From Planctomycetales bacterium (GTDB lineage: Bacteria > Planctomycetota > Planctomycetia > Isosphaerales > Isosphaeraceae), in NCBI GenBank assembly GCA_027449865.1, contig DAIDKV010000097.1, positions 1 to 64,000 of the forward strand: DNA of 64,000 bases, written 5' to 3'. The translations under genes and the position numbers were made by a program. Position 1 is the stretch's first letter; each line of letters opens with the position of its first letter. The notes under the pieces were generated by a model that was not told where the DNA came from, did not search any database, and was given only the letters and a program-made list of their open reading frames with translations. Shown here piece after piece: positions 18,865 through 26,282 of the stretch.

Positions 18865-19398
18865 CTAAGAGGCGACTTCCACCGCCCGACGATCACCGGC
18901 GTGCGATGCGCCCGTCTCGGGCGAACCGACGACCCACGCGACGTCTTGCTTCAACAGGTATAAGGACGCGGCAAGGAGGACGACATCTTTCATGAGGAAG
19001 GGCACGTTGCCCGTCATCGCCGGGAAGCCGGCGGCCGCATCCCAGCCGTCCGGCATGAACGGAATGATGGTCACCGTCGTGACGAACGTGCCGACCGCGA
19101 GGATGGCCCCGACGACGCCCGCCCTGGGGTCCCGGAAGCCCCAGACCAGGAGCGCCGCGGTCAGCCATTCCGACACGCCCAGGAACCAGCTCGCCCCGTG
19201 CAGGCCGAACACAGGATACATCCAGGACGTCAGCGGGCCGTTCCGGATGAAGGGGATCAGCCCCTGGGCCTCGTACTCGAACCATTTCTGGTACCCGAAG
19301 AGCACGAAGATCAGGACCATCGAGGCACGGACGAGGTGTTGGTCCAGGCGGTCCCTGAGGAGGCCGGACTTCGCGAGGGCTCTGATCAGCAAGCTCAT
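18865..19398 (-). CDS. DUF417 membrane protein (RclC/YkgB-like)
   Basis: A 177-residue membrane protein of the DUF417 (YkgB/RclC) family. VLIFVLFGYQKWFEYEAQGLIPFI-type sequence opens it, followed by about four hydrophobic segments (FLGVSEWLTAALLVWGF, VGAILAVGTFVTTVTII, VVLLAASLYLLKQ). The start at 19398 has AAGGA seven bases upstream; the longer frame to 19647 is not protein-like. RclC of E. coli is part of the reactive-chlorine resistance operon, and here too it neighbours an RclA-like flavoprotein. A terminator hairpin between them suggests partly separate transcription. Confidence 0.78.
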   Translation of the reverse strand: MSLLIRALAKSGLLRDRLDQHLVRASMVLIFVLFGYQKWFEYEAQGLIPFIRNGPLTSWMYPVFGLHGASWFLGVSEWLTAALLVWGFRDPRAGVVGAILAVGTFVTTVTIIPFMPDGWDAAAGFPAMTGNVPFLMKDVVLLAASLYLLKQDVAWVVGSPETGASHAGDRRAVEVAS

Positions 19399-19466
19399 GA
19401 CCTGTTCCTTTCGCAGAGACGAAGCACGCTCGACGGCCAGCGGTGCCGTTGCCATTGGGAAAAGAA

Positions 19467-19502
19467 ACCCCGAACGCGGGCGGTCACCCCCGCATTCGGG
19501 GT
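19467..19502 (-). terminator. Strong hairpin between flavoprotein and DUF417 genes
   Basis: ACCCCGAA-C-GCGGG and CCCGC-A-TTCGGGGT form a 13-pair stem with one mismatch around an 8-base loop. On the minus strand it is followed by GTTTCTTTTCCC, a moderate T tract. It lies after the stop of the RclA-like gene and before the DUF417 gene. Confidence 0.65.
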
Positions 19503-19643
19503 GAGGAGACGCCGCCCTCGTCGTAAACCGTGAGCAACTCCCGGATGGCGAACTTCCGGGGAGCCACGCAGTCATCCGCTCGGAAACGCCCGGATACTGC
19601 CCTGGCCGATTGAAGCGTTCGGCGGGCCGAGGATCGTCCGAGA

Positions 19644-21023
19644 TCAACCGTTCGGCACGGAACCGAACAGGCCAGCGAGCCCCTCGGACATCGTCGGGTG
19701 GGTCAGGACGGCGTCTCGCAGCGCCGTGTACGGCAGGCCCGCCAGGATCGCCACCTGGACGACGGCCATGACTTCCCCCGCCTCCGGGCCGAACGCGGTG
19801 AAACCCAGGATGCGGTCGCCGTCCGCCTCGACCAGGGCCTTATAGAAACCTCGCGTCTCGGTGAGCGTCCGGGCTCGCAGCACGCCTCCCATCGGGAGCC
19901 TGGCCAGGCGGTAGCTCACGCCCCGTTCGCGGGCCTCCCGCTCGCTCAGGCCCACCCGCGCCAGTTCCGGGTCGGTGAACAGGCAGTAGGGCACCTGCCG
20001 CCCGGTCGTGACGCGGTCTCCGCCGGTGAGGTTGGCAAGGAGCACCCGGAAGTCGTCCTCGCCGATGTGCGTGAAGTAGGGGCTTCCCGCGCAATCGCCC
20101 GCTGCCCACACTCCCTCGGCCGTCGTCCGCAGGCGCTCATCAACCTTGACGTGCCCCCGCCCGTCCGTCTCCACGCCGGTCATTTCCAGCCCGATGCCGT
20201 CGGTGTTCGGGGTGCGACCGCCGGCGACGAGCAGGTGCGTCCCCTCGATCACGCCTCCCGCCGTGTGCAGGCGGACGGACTCGCCGGATCTCCCCTCGAC
20301 GCGATTGATGGCCGTGCCGGTCCGGACCTCGATCCCCTCGTCGCGCAGGAGCTGCTCGACGGCCTCGGTCACGTCGGCGTCCTCGCGGTGAATCAGGGCG
20401 CCGTTGCGCTCGACGACCGTCACGCGGCTGCCGAAGCGTCGGAAGGCCTGGGCCAGCTCCAGGCCCACGTAGCCGCCGCCCAGGACGAGCAAATGCTCGG
20501 GGAGCCGGTCCAGCTCCAGGGCCTCGACATGCGTGAGCGGGCCGGACGCCGTGAGGCCGGGGGTATCGTCGAGCCGGGCCCGCGACCCGGTGTTGATGAT
20601 GACCGAACGGCCGCAGAGCGTCCTCGTCCCCCCTTCGTTGAGCGTCACCTCAATGGTCCTGGGCGCGATGAACCGGCCGCTCCCCATGACGAGTTCCGCG
20701 CCGGTCTCCCCGTACTTCGCCAGGTGCATCTCGACCAGCCCGTCGACCATCCTCCGCTTGCGGTCGCGGACGGCCGCCATGTCGACCTTCCAGTCGCCGC
20801 GCGCGATCCCGAACTCGCCGCTCCTGCGGACGAGGTCGGCGACCCTTGCGCCGTGGATGACGTTCTTGCTGGGCAGGCAGGCGATGTTCGGGCAGGCGCC
20901 GCCCACGTAACGCCGCTCGATGACCGCCACCCGCTGCCCGCGTGAGGCCAGCGCCCAGGCGACGAGCTTGCCGGGGGCCCCGCTGCCCAGGACGACCACG
21001 CCGTATTCTTCAGGATGCGCCAT
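19644..21023 (-). CDS. RclA/MerA-like pyridine nucleotide-disulfide oxidoreductase
   Basis: A 459-residue flavoprotein of the class I disulfide reductase family. The FAD motif GSGAPGKLVAWALASRG lies at 13-29, the redox-active pair is C44 and C49 in GGACPNIACLPSK, a second dinucleotide motif VLGGGYVGLELAQAF lies near residue 180, AAGDCAG marks the second FAD contact, and the C-terminal interface has LTHPTMSEGL. It lacks the N-terminal metal-binding domain and the C-terminal Cys pair of mercuric reductase. Together with the DUF417 neighbour this favours an RclA-type reductase protecting against oxidants or copper; a MerA-like paralogue of other function is possible. Confidence 0.85.
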   Translation of the reverse strand: MAHPEEYGVVVLGSGAPGKLVAWALASRGQRVAVIERRYVGGACPNIACLPSKNVIHGARVADLVRRSGEFGIARGDWKVDMAAVRDRKRRMVDGLVEMHLAKYGETGAELVMGSGRFIAPRTIEVTLNEGGTRTLCGRSVIINTGSRARLDDTPGLTASGPLTHVEALELDRLPEHLLVLGGGYVGLELAQAFRRFGSRVTVVERNGALIHREDADVTEAVEQLLRDEGIEVRTGTAINRVEGRSGESVRLHTAGGVIEGTHLLVAGGRTPNTDGIGLEMTGVETDGRGHVKVDERLRTTAEGVWAAGDCAGSPYFTHIGEDDFRVLLANLTGGDRVTTGRQVPYCLFTDPELARVGLSEREARERGVSYRLARLPMGGVLRARTLTETRGFYKALVEADGDRILGFTAFGPEAGEVMAVVQVAILAGLPYTALRDAVLTHPTMSEGLAGLFGSVPNG

Positions 21024-21059
21024 GATCTTCTCCTCGGATTGGATGCCCTGCGTGGCCGG

Positions 21060-21748
21060 TCAATCGTGGACGACCACCATCTTTCCGCCCGCCTCGTTCG
21101 CTTCCATCACCCGATGCGCCTCGCGGATCTCGTCGAAGCGGAAGACGCGCGACGGCTTCGCCTCCAGGCGGCCCGCCGCGACGTCCCGGACAATCTGCTG
21201 CAGCGGGACGTCGGAGAGCGGAAAGCCCGGGGTGCCGAAGACGAAGCTGCCGAAGAAGGTCAGGTAGACACCGCTGGCCATTTGCAGGAGCGGGTTGAAG
21301 TCCGCGATCGGCGCGAGGCCGCCGAGCCAGCCCGCGAGGCAGGCCCGACCGCTACGGCGGAGCATCCTGAGCGAGTCGAGGATGGTGCTGTTGCCGACCA
21401 GGTCGAGCACGGCGTCGATCTGCTTCGCTTCGGCGATTCGCCCGGAGAGGTCCGGCCCTTCCAGCTCCTGCCGTTGATGGTCCGCCCGAGGCCGCCCATC
21501 AGCGCGGCCACCCTGGCGCCGACCGGGAACTCGCGGCCGGGGCAGGACTTCACAAGGCCGACGCACTCGACTCCGCTGACCGGCGCGGCCTCTGCCCACT
21601 CGCCCCGGCGCATGTGCATCTCGGCGTGGTTGAGTCCGAACGCCTTGATCTCAATGACCACATGGCCAGTCTTAGGCTCGGGCTCAGGGATATCCTTGTA
21701 GACGAGGCTGTCGGGCCCCCCAAACTTCTCTAGCACAATGGCACGCAT
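21060..21748 (-). pseudogene. Zinc-type quinone oxidoreductase with internal deletion and frameshift
   Basis: The N-terminal third (MRAIVLEKFGGPDSLVYKDIP, then EIKAFGLNHAEMHMRRGEW, VSGVECVGLV) and the C-terminal third (IDAVLDLVGNSTILDSLRM, PSRVFRFDEIREAHRVME) belong to a medium-chain NADPH:quinone reductase but lie in different frames that join near 21470. About 100-120 residues of the NADPH-binding middle are missing compared with the usual 320-330 length. The product would not fold normally. It lies 36 bases upstream of the RclA-like gene in the same direction, so the transcript may still run through it. Confidence 0.8.
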
Positions 21749-21818
21749 TTCAAATCTCCTGGCGTTGTTGAGAAAGCCCGCCACCGAAGAGCCGCGGCGC
21801 ACGGCCCCTCCCATGAAA

Positions 21819-22673
21819 TCACTCGGCCAGGAATCCCCGTATCGCCTCGGCGATCGGCCCGGCATGCGTTTCGAGCGCGAAGTGTCCGGTGTCGAAGAAG
21901 CGGACGTCCGCCTCGGGAATGTCGCGACGGAACGCCTCAGCCCCCGCCGGCAGAAAAAAAGGGTCGTTCTTGCCCCAGACGGCCAGCAAGCGGGGCCGGT
22001 GCTGTCGGAAATACTCCTGAAAGGCCGGATACAGCGCCACGTTACTCGCGTAGTCGCGAAACAGGTCGAGTTGGACCTCGTCGGCCCCCGGTCTCGCCAG
22101 GTAGAATTCGTCGAGAGTGTAGCCGTCTGGCGAGATGGTCGTGACGTCGGGAACACCATCGGTGTATTGCCAGAGAGTCGCCTCCGGGGTGAGAAAGGCG
22201 CGAAGCGCCTCTCGGTTGGTCGGGGTCGCGTCTCGCCAGTAGGCTCGGATCGGATCCCACCCTTCACTGAGCCCTTCCTCATAGGCGTTGCCGTTCTGCG
22301 AGATGATCGCGGCAACCCTCTCAGGATGCTGCATCGCGATTCGAAAGCCGGTGGGAGCCCCGTAGTCGAACACGTAAAGCGAGTACTGTCGAAGGCCGAG
22401 CAGAGTCGTGAACCGTTCCGTCACATTGGCGAGGTTCTCGAACGTGTACGCGAAGACGTCTCGCGCCGGCATCGCCGAACGCCCGAAGCCCGGCAGGTCG
22501 GGCGCGATCAAATGAAAGCGGTCGGCCAGGCGGGGAATTAAGTCGCGGAACATCTGGCTTGAACTGGGGAACCCGTGGAGCAGAAGCAAATGGGTCGCCT
22601 CGGGATTCCCGGCTTCGCGGTAGAAGATATCGAATCCATCCACGGCGATCGTGCGATAACGAACTGGAATCAC
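21819..22673 (-). CDS. Alpha/beta hydrolase, epoxide hydrolase/haloalkane dehalogenase type
   Basis: A 284-residue hydrolase. HGFPSSSQMFRDL at 33-45 forms the oxyanion hole, D103 in YVFDYGAPTGF is in the nucleophile position (Asp, as in epoxide hydrolases and haloalkane dehalogenases, not Ser), WGKNDPFF supplies the acid and the H of DTGHFALETH the base. The GTG at 22673 with AGGGAGA eight bases upstream is preferred to the longer frame. It heads the minus-strand cargo operon and is driven by a well-formed promoter at 22820-22847. Confidence 0.85.
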   Translation of the reverse strand: MIPVRYRTIAVDGFDIFYREAGNPEATHLLLLHGFPSSSQMFRDLIPRLADRFHLIAPDLPGFGRSAMPARDVFAYTFENLANVTERFTTLLGLRQYSLYVFDYGAPTGFRIAMQHPERVAAIISQNGNAYEEGLSEGWDPIRAYWRDATPTNREALRAFLTPEATLWQYTDGVPDVTTISPDGYTLDEFYLARPGADEVQLDLFRDYASNVALYPAFQEYFRQHRPRLLAVWGKNDPFFLPAGAEAFRRDIPEADVRFFDTGHFALETHAGPIAEAIRGFLAE

Positions 22674-22695
22674 CTCGGATTCTCCCTGGCATGTG

Positions 22696-22866
22696 GTAAC
22701 CTTGAAAGCGCGGTCAGAACGGTCGAATGCCGCTCCCCTGAGTATTCCCCAGCCGCGAAAATCGCGATGACGAATCGAAAACCGCCGAACCACGTAACCA
22801 TCTCCCATGGCTCCGACAAGGTTACGTACCCGCTAGTAACCTGTCAAGTGGTCCCATTCAGGTTAC
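22696..22866. promoter_or_regulatory. Divergent promoter with five GGTTAC half-sites
   Basis: On the minus strand TTGACA (22842-22847) and TAACCT (22819-22824) are 17 bases apart, a strong sigma-70-type promoter for the hydrolase gene. Half-sites of AGGTTAC occur at 22696 (reverse), 22794 (reverse, 6 bases), 22819, 22836 (reverse) and 22860. The 22820-22841 pair forms GGTTAC-N10-GTAACC and lies between -35 and -10, ideal for repression. The divergent CGNR gene starts 29 bases beyond the last site and is the likely regulator. Confidence 0.7.
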
Positions 22867-22894
22867 CGATTGGAGTCGGTGACACACTATCCAA

Positions 22895-23521
22895 ATGAGC
22901 ACAATCAGACCGCCGGCGTTCTTCATCTCCGGCTCCCTCGGGCTCGACTTCCTGAACACCCTCGCCACGCCGGTGGACACGCCGATCGATTGGATCGACG
23001 ACGGCGAAGGGCTGCTCTCCTGGCTGGAGCAGGCCAGGCTGGTGCCGGCGGAGGATCTGGAGGCGTTGAAGGCCCGGGCGATCCCGGGCGAGTTCGACGC
23101 GGTCGCCGCCCAGGCCCGGGGCCTGCGCGAATGGTTCCGGGGCTTCCTGTGGGAGCGAAGCGGCAGGAAGCTCGTCGCCGACGACATGCGCGATCTGGAG
23201 CCGCTGAACCGCCTGCTCGGTCGGGACGAGCGGTTCGCCCAAATCGTGATCGGGCCTTCCGGTGGGGAGCCCGTCCTGGAATTGAAGGCGCTGCGACGCT
23301 GGCGCACGCCGGAATCCCTGCTCCTGCCGCTAGCCGAGGAGATCGGCAGGTTCGTGTGCGGCGGGGACTTCGAGTACGCGAAGGCGTGCGAGGGCTCGAC
23401 CTGCACGCTCCTGTTCGTGGATCGCACGCGCGGCCGCGCGCGGCGATGGTGCAGCATGGCGATCTGCGGCAACCGGGCCAAGCAGGCGGCCCACCGCGAC
23501 CGCCGGAAGTCTGGCCAATGA
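22895..23521 (+). CDS. CGNR zinc-finger transcription regulator
   Basis: A 208-residue protein of the ABATE-CGNR type. The N-terminal domain begins FFISGSLGLDFLNTLATPVD and contains WLEQARLV; the C-terminal zinc finger has the Cys pattern ACEGSTCTLLFVD, then RRWCSMAICGNRAKQAAHR, including the CGNR signature. These proteins are DNA-binding regulators often found next to detoxification genes. It is divergent from the hydrolase operon and shares its promoter region, so it probably controls both directions. A hairpin terminator follows at 23562. Confidence 0.88.
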   Translation: MSTIRPPAFFISGSLGLDFLNTLATPVDTPIDWIDDGEGLLSWLEQARLVPAEDLEALKARAIPGEFDAVAAQARGLREWFRGFLWERSGRKLVADDMRDLEPLNRLLGRDERFAQIVIGPSGGEPVLELKALRRWRTPESLLLPLAEEIGRFVCGGDFEYAKACEGSTCTLLFVDRTRGRARRWCSMAICGNRAKQAAHRDRRKSGQ

Positions 23522-23561
23522 AGCGATACCCGCGCGTCGAGGGACAGGACGCACATTGCTG

Positions 23562-23592
23562 AACCAACGCTCATCAAGGGTCGTTGGTTTTG
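23562..23592 (+). terminator. Intrinsic terminator after the CGNR gene
   Basis: AACCAACG and CGTTGGTT make a perfect 8-bp stem around a 12-base loop, followed by TTTG. It ends transcription from the CGNR gene just inside the right boundary of the mobile-element remnant, and overlaps a candidate Tn3-type terminal repeat read on the other strand. Confidence 0.65.
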
Positions 23593-23613
23593 TCCGTTTG
23601 CTATCCCAAGGCC

Positions 23614-23665
23614 ATCTCCCGGATCTGCCGATAGATGCCATCGAGCCGCTGCTCATCGTCTCGCC
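23614..23665. repeat. 52-bp perfect direct repeat, right copy
   Basis: Identical to 17654-17705 in the same orientation. Here it is continuous with the true start of the DUF1016 gene, so this side keeps the original upstream sequence. Confidence 0.97.
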
Positions 23666-23729
23666 GGCGCGGGACCCCAGCGCGGTCCGCAGCCTTCGCG
23701 TTACCGGAGGTTATGCGTTTCTTCGCCAT
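23614..23729 (-). pseudogene. DUF1016 gene, displaced 5' fragment
   Basis: Reading the minus strand from the ATG at 23729 gives MAKKRITSGNAKAADRAG, then VPRRRDDEQRLDGIYRQIRE, in frame. The last 17 codons are exactly the 52-bp repeat, and the frame would continue as ILALARARAWQAV at the left copy. This is therefore the genuine N terminus of the split gene at 16627-17705; beyond the repeat it reaches a stop within a few codons. Confidence 0.85.
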
Positions 23730-24040
23730 GGAAGAATTCTATCATGATGCCGGACGCCGGGAGAACGACCGATCTCCCTTTTCGAGTGTCATGATGAATC
23801 GATCGGTCATGTCTTTCGATCACCGGGATGCTCGCAGTGCGGCGACGGTGCGAACGCTCGACGTCAGCGGCCTTGCCTACCGCGCGGCTGACTCTTTCTG
23901 GTGATGTCAGAGGCATGGGCAGCCTGACGGTCTGATCGTTTCCCCAATTCCCGGTAGATGGCTTGCCAGTCCCTGGATCGTCGGGCCTTGTTTGCCCTAA
24001 GATCTCCTGGAAGAACACGATCCATCTCCAAGGGGCGGCC
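23730..24040. other. Intergenic region, likely divergent promoters
   Basis: About 310 bases between the original start of the DUF1016 gene and the next plus-strand gene. I see no gene or strong structure; promoters in both directions are expected. Confidence 0.4.
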
Positions 24041-26275
24041 ATGAGCCAATACAGGTTCGACGGCCGGGCCGAGACGAGGAAGCCCGGCGGATTTCACGAG
24101 CGTGCGTTCCGACGCCAGGGGCTGGCCGAGTGGGATGCGAAGTGGCATGTCCTCTCGCCCGCCGCGCGCTCCGTTTTCCTCCACAAGATCCAGGGTCCCA
24201 CGGGCATGCAGTCCGATCAGGCCCCGAGCTACCTGATTCCGACAGATCACTTCGCGCCGGGCCCACTCGAAGAGCTGGTCGCCGCTGGTTTCGTCAAGCT
24301 GCTACCGGGCCGGTCGAAGAAGAGCGTCGATCGGGTCTTTGCCCCCGCGGCGCTCCACGACTTCGCCATTCGAGTCCGGATGCTCGACCGCTTCCGCGTG
24401 CTCACCGTCGACCTTCCGGAGACGTTGATGCAACACGTCCATTACGGCTTTGAAATCTACAATCTCCTGCCGTTCCTCCACACCGTGCTCCAGAATGCGA
24501 AGCTCAACGTTGTCCACGACCTCAATATCTTTCTCTCGCGATATGTGAGAAATTACCGATGGCCTCTCTGGTTCCTGGCGGCGAAGAAGGATCCGGAGGC
24601 CGAACAGGTGCTCAAGGCGGTCCAGGAGGCAGGCGGACCCGTGCCGGTCACCGAGCTGCCGGGTCGGCTGGCCGGGATGGAGCCAGACGACGTCTGGGCG
24701 GCGATGGACCGGCTCATCGGCGGGTTGGCCCTGTTCGAGGGGCTCGACCCCATGACGTTTGAGATCGTTGTGGATTTCCTGCCTGCTGTTCGCAAGGGGT
24801 TGGTGAACGCCGATCGGACGTCGTCCCGGCCGCCGCTGACCGAGTGCGAGCGATTGACCGAGGTCGGCCCCGAGGATGGCCCGATCCTCGCTGACCTCCG
24901 CGCGTTTCTCCTGGAAGTCATTGCCGACCCGCCCCGGCTCAGGCGAGACCGGAACCTCTTCCAGAAGGAGATCGGCCGGTTCGTCAACGCGATGGCGCCC
25001 CTCCCCTCCTGGCTCTCGGATCTTCTCAATTGGTCGCAGGAGAAACGGGTGGGCCTGGCACTAGCCTGGGCTCGTGTGCTCGAACTAGTCATCGATCCCG
25101 TTGTTGGCGCCGAGCCCCGGCTCGATATCACGGCCCAGGGACGGAAGTGGCTCTCCAGCGGCCTCGACGTTCAGTGTACAGAATCCTATAAACAACTAAT
25201 CAATAATTCGTCACGGAGGGCTAGTTACACCCCATACTGGGACCTGTTTGCCGACATGGCGGAAAGCCCCTTCTACTGGGACTACCAGAGTGACGCAGCC
25301 TTCCTGGGCCTATCCATGCTCGTCAAGAACGTCGCGAACGGATCCAGCCGGGCTACCCCCTTGTACTGGAATCCGAAGCCTGAGGACTTCGTTGCCCTGC
25401 GGGAATCGCTCGACCGAGCTCTCAGCGTGCTGAAGCCCGGGACGTTCTACCGGATCGAGGACATTGCGGCCCACCTGGCGTACGGCCAGCACAACCCGCT
25501 CCATCTTGGCCTCGCGCCTGAACGGGTTGTGGTCTTCCAGGGTAACGAGGTCATCCCACCGCTGGAGGAAATGCGAGAGGAAGCCGGTCGTTCGCTCATC
25601 TCCACCTTTCTCACCCATCGGCTCATCCCGATGGGGGCGGTCCAGGCCGCAATCGACAGCGAGGGAAAGGTCTGCGTGGCGCGTGGGCCGAGGCTCGACG
25701 CCTACTTCGGCCGCAAGGTGGCTGCGAAAGATTTGGCGCCGGCCGAGACCGCCGGCGCATCTCGTGTGGTCGTGCAACCGGATTTCAGCGTGATTCTCAT
25801 TGGTCCGAGTGCCCTGGCCGCGACCGACCTCGCCCCCTTCTGCGACAGGGCCGCCGCCGGAACGTCGGGCGGCGCGATGATCCTGAAGCTGACCCGCGAG
25901 TCCGTGATCCGGGCCGTCGCCAATGGCCTGCAACCCGCGCAGATCCTCGACCGGCTCCGAAAACACGCCAGCCACGATCTCCCGGTCAACGTCGTCCGCG
26001 AGGTCCAGGAATGGTCGGGCCGGGTCCGTCGGGTCGCGCTCAAAACCCTCTACGTCCTCCGGTGCCCCGACCGCGAGACCGGCAACCGCGCCATGGACGC
26101 CCTGAAACGCCGGGCGGAGCGGCTCAACGAAACCACGATCGCCGTCGATGGCAAGCTGACAGCCGCCGACCGAGCCAGGCTCCGAGTTCACGGGGTTCTT
26201 GTCGACGGCGAGGCCGAACCCGCTTCAAAACGCGAGGGATCGCGGAGCAGCGGGAAGCGCCGGCGGTCTCGGTAG
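24041..26275 (+). CDS. Helicase-associated (XPB/Ssl2 N-terminal-like) domain protein
   Basis: A 744-residue soluble protein. The C-terminal part (FQGNEVIPPLEEMREEAGRS onward, including VVVQPDFSVILIGPSALAATD, LKLTRESVIRAVANGL and ILDRLRKHASHDLPVNVVREVQEW) matches the helicase_C_3 / XPB-Ssl2 N-terminal-like domain seen in actinobacterial and planctomycete proteins. No Walker A motif or DExH box is visible, so it is not itself a helicase. The N-terminal 400 residues are helical with winged-helix-like parts. It probably acts in DNA repair or transcription together with a separate motor, but this is inference. Basic Lys/Arg tail. Confidence 0.7.
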   Translation: MSQYRFDGRAETRKPGGFHERAFRRQGLAEWDAKWHVLSPAARSVFLHKIQGPTGMQSDQAPSYLIPTDHFAPGPLEELVAAGFVKLLPGRSKKSVDRVFAPAALHDFAIRVRMLDRFRVLTVDLPETLMQHVHYGFEIYNLLPFLHTVLQNAKLNVVHDLNIFLSRYVRNYRWPLWFLAAKKDPEAEQVLKAVQEAGGPVPVTELPGRLAGMEPDDVWAAMDRLIGGLALFEGLDPMTFEIVVDFLPAVRKGLVNADRTSSRPPLTECERLTEVGPEDGPILADLRAFLLEVIADPPRLRRDRNLFQKEIGRFVNAMAPLPSWLSDLLNWSQEKRVGLALAWARVLELVIDPVVGAEPRLDITAQGRKWLSSGLDVQCTESYKQLINNSSRRASYTPYWDLFADMAESPFYWDYQSDAAFLGLSMLVKNVANGSSRATPLYWNPKPEDFVALRESLDRALSVLKPGTFYRIEDIAAHLAYGQHNPLHLGLAPERVVVFQGNEVIPPLEEMREEAGRSLISTFLTHRLIPMGAVQAAIDSEGKVCVARGPRLDAYFGRKVAAKDLAPAETAGASRVVVQPDFSVILIGPSALAATDLAPFCDRAAAGTSGGAMILKLTRESVIRAVANGLQPAQILDRLRKHASHDLPVNVVREVQEWSGRVRRVALKTLYVLRCPDRETGNRAMDALKRRAERLNETTIAVDGKLTAADRARLRVHGVLVDGEAEPASKREGSRSSGKRRRSR

Positions 26276-26282
26276 GAATCTC

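Noticed and set aside
19399-19647. N-terminal extension of the DUF417 gene
   Set aside because: It spans a terminator hairpin, has non-protein-like composition, and an internal ATG has a proper ribosome-binding site.
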